From assembly GCA_052388455.1 (NCBI GenBank), contig JBQTIA010000129.1:1-13622 (forward strand): 13,622 nt of DNA, in the 5' to 3' direction. Origin of the DNA: CAZSNH01 sp052388455. GTDB taxonomy: Bacteria; Pseudomonadota; Alphaproteobacteria; Rhizobiales; Hyphomicrobiaceae. The translations under genes were made by a program, and so were the position numbers. Shown here in pieces: positions 12,177 through 13,622 of the stretch (position 1 is its first letter; the number at the start of each line of letters is the position of its first letter). A model generated the notes under the pieces. It saw only the letters and a program-made list of their open reading frames with translations, ran no database searches and was not told the origin of the DNA.

Positions 12177-13382
12177 ATGTCCAACGATGCACGCCGCGCG
12201 GGCCGCCATTTCCTCCAGATTCCGGGCCCGACGCCGGTTCCCGAGCGCATCCTCAACGCGATGTCGCAGCAAATCCTCGATCACCGGGGACCGACCTTCC
12301 AGCAGCTCGGCAAGCGCGTGCTGGCCAGCGTCAAGACGATTTTCAAGACTGAGAACCCGGTCGTCATCTTCCCCTCGTCCGGCACCGGCGCCTGGGAAGC
12401 AGCCCTCGTCAACACCTTGTCTCCAGGCGATCACGTGCTGATGGTCGAGACCGGGCAGTTCGCGCTGCTCTGGAAGGTGATGGCGGAGAAGCTCGGCCTC
12501 GTGCCGGAGTTCCTGGCCACCGACTGGCGCATCGGCGCCGACGCCAACCTGATCGAGGCCCGCCTGAAGCAGGACAAGGGTCATGCGATCAAAGCGGTTT
12601 GCGTGGTTCACAACGAGACCTCGACCGGCTGCCGCTCGTGGCTGGAGGACATCCGCAAGGCGATGGACGCCCAGCGCCACCCGGCCCTGCTGATGGTCGA
12701 CACCATTTCCTCTCTCGGCGTACTCGATCTCCGGCACGACGAATGGGGCATCGACGTCACCGTTGCCGGCTCGCAGAAGGGCCTGATGCTTCCGCCCGCG
12801 CTGTCGTTCAATGCGATCAGCCAGAAGGCGCTCGCGGCGTCGAAGACCGCCAGGCTGGCGAAGTCCTACTTCGCCTGGGACGACATGCTGTCCAACAACG
12901 CCAACGGCTTCTTCCCCTACACGCCGGCGACCGGACTGCTGTACGGGCTCGTCGAAGCCATCGACATGCTGAACGAAGAAGGCCTCGACAACGTGTTCGC
13001 CCGCCACGCCCGCCTCGCCGAGGCGACGCGCCGGGCGGTCAGGGCCTGGGGCTTCGAGCTGTGGTGCCGCGACGCCAAGTACTACTCGCCTGCGGTGACC
13101 ACGGTGACCATGCCGGACGGGCACAACGCCGACGCCTTCCGCAAGATCGTGCTCGACACCTTCAACATGTCGCTCGGTACCGGCCTCAACAAGCTGGCCG
13201 GAAAGGCGTTCCGGATCGGCCACCTCGGCGACACCAACGAGCTGACCATCATGGGCGCGCTCGCCGGTGTCGAGATGGGGCTGGAGATCGCCGGGGTGCC
13301 GCACAAGAAGGGCGGCGTCGACGCGGCGATGGCGTATTTCGCCGAGACCGCGAAGCCGGCGGCGGCCGCCAAGGCGGCCTGA
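12177..13382 (+). CDS. sgaA: Serine-glyoxylate / alanine-glyoxylate aminotransferase
   Basis: A 401-residue PLP enzyme of aminotransferase class V. It likely transfers the amino group of serine (or alanine) to glyoxylate, giving glycine and hydroxypyruvate (or pyruvate). Visible features: GRHFLQIPGPTPVP (9-22), PSSGTGAWEAAL (66-77) for the PLP phosphate loop, HNETSTG (145-151), MVDTISSLG (173-181) with D175 for the pyridine nitrogen, AGSQKGLMLPP (197-207) with Schiff-base lysine K201, and FRIGHLGD (345-352) with R346 for the substrate carboxylate. Length and sequence fit the methylotroph/Hyphomicrobium-type enzyme. The start is ATG at 12177-12179 with GGGGGGA ending about 5 bases upstream; an in-frame upstream ATG at 12075 has no such site. 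No serine-cycle genes adjoin it, so serine versus alanine preference, and the gene symbol, are less certain than the family. Confidence 0.92.
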   Translation: MSNDARRAGRHFLQIPGPTPVPERILNAMSQQILDHRGPTFQQLGKRVLASVKTIFKTENPVVIFPSSGTGAWEAALVNTLSPGDHVLMVETGQFALLWKVMAEKLGLVPEFLATDWRIGADANLIEARLKQDKGHAIKAVCVVHNETSTGCRSWLEDIRKAMDAQRHPALLMVDTISSLGVLDLRHDEWGIDVTVAGSQKGLMLPPALSFNAISQKALAASKTARLAKSYFAWDDMLSNNANGFFPYTPATGLLYGLVEAIDMLNEEGLDNVFARHARLAEATRRAVRAWGFELWCRDAKYYSPAVTTVTMPDGHNADAFRKIVLDTFNMSLGTGLNKLAGKAFRIGHLGDTNELTIMGALAGVEMGLEIAGVPHKKGGVDAAMAYFAETAKPAAAAKAA

Positions 13383-13425
13383 GACGGGCATGCCTTCGCA
13401 ACACCCGGCACTTACGGCCGCGCGC

Positions 13426-13620
13426 TCACCACTTGGGCGCGATGCGGGTGCCGGGAAATAGATCGTAGGGGTGCTTCCGTCGTCCGTGAAGAACCCGGAA
13501 CGTGCTGATCTGCCTTGAAGAATGGTCAGGAGCGTTGGCGCCGAGTTGCAGGATGTCCGCGGTGGTGTGTGGATTTCCTTGCAAATCGCGATGGTGGATT
13601 CCCTCCCGCTGCGAACCATG
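13426..13620 (-). CDS. Probable 3' end of an unidentified leftward gene (partial)
   Basis: An open frame enters from the right edge and runs 64 codons to TGA at 13426-13428, 43 bases beyond the stop of the convergent aminotransferase gene. Its end reads LHGRRKHPYDLFPGTRIAPKW. The composition is plausible for a real protein tail and third positions are about two-thirds G or C. A competing ATG-started frame on this strand (from 13619) runs on through the aminotransferase gene as antisense and looks non-coding. I do not recognise the family; no signal or domain is visible in this piece. Confidence 0.42.
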   Translation of the reverse strand, partial: HGSQREGIHHRDLQGNPHTTADILQLGANAPDHSSRQISTFRVLHGRRKHPYDLFPGTRIAPKW

Positions 13621-13622
13621 AT

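Noticed and set aside
11754..13619. Leftward 621-codon frame opposite the aminotransferase gene
   Set aside because: Antisense of a well-supported PLP enzyme, with no recognisable domain; explained by high GC at third positions.

Overview
This 13.6 kb GC-rich window looks like chromosomal DNA of an alphaproteobacterium, most likely Hyphomicrobiales (Rhizobiales). Grounds: the uvrC, pgsA, moaD, moaE set in one orientation, a TadG-type pilus-associated protein, a paired set of alphaproteobacterial-style glucosaminidases, strong GC bias at third codon positions, and several GTG starts. I see no insertion sequence, integrase, tRNA, rRNA or CRISPR array. The assignment is by protein resemblance only.

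Layout. Positions 1-101 hold a rho-independent terminator for a rightward gene lying mostly outside the window. Leftward genes follow: tadG-like (102-1505), a periplasmic N-acetylmuramoyl-L-alanine amidase (1643-2980), and a tightly packed pgsA-moaD-moaE operon (4498 down to 3122). A small rightward membrane protein of the DUF2878 type (4730-5266) sits between pgsA and uvrC. A 329-base gap rich in hairpins follows, with one consensus DnaA box. uvrC (7638 down to 5596) reads leftward and carries an unusual in-frame palindromic insert. Divergent from it is a rightward secreted protein of unknown function (7812-8783). Two leftward paralogous secreted glucosaminidases follow (11750-10332, then 10249-8876). 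After a 426-base divergent gap comes a rightward serine/alanine-glyoxylate aminotransferase (12177-13382). The last bases probably hold the 3' end of a leftward gene (13620-13426).

Functions. The main theme is envelope biology: peptidoglycan amidase, two glucosaminidases, phosphatidylglycerol synthesis, a Tad surface protein, and two further exported or membrane proteins. Molybdopterin synthase (both subunits), nucleotide excision repair and glyoxylate/serine metabolism are housekeeping neighbours. There is no single obvious multi-gene novel system. The most unusual signals are (i) nested inverted repeats inside uvrC that encode an extra linker in the protein, (ii) the glucosaminidase pair, which shares exactly four cysteines in the mature proteins and an unrecognised cysteine-bracketed C-terminal domain, and (iii) the 5303-5562 gap, whose hairpins use G-U pairs consistent with a rightward structured transcript.
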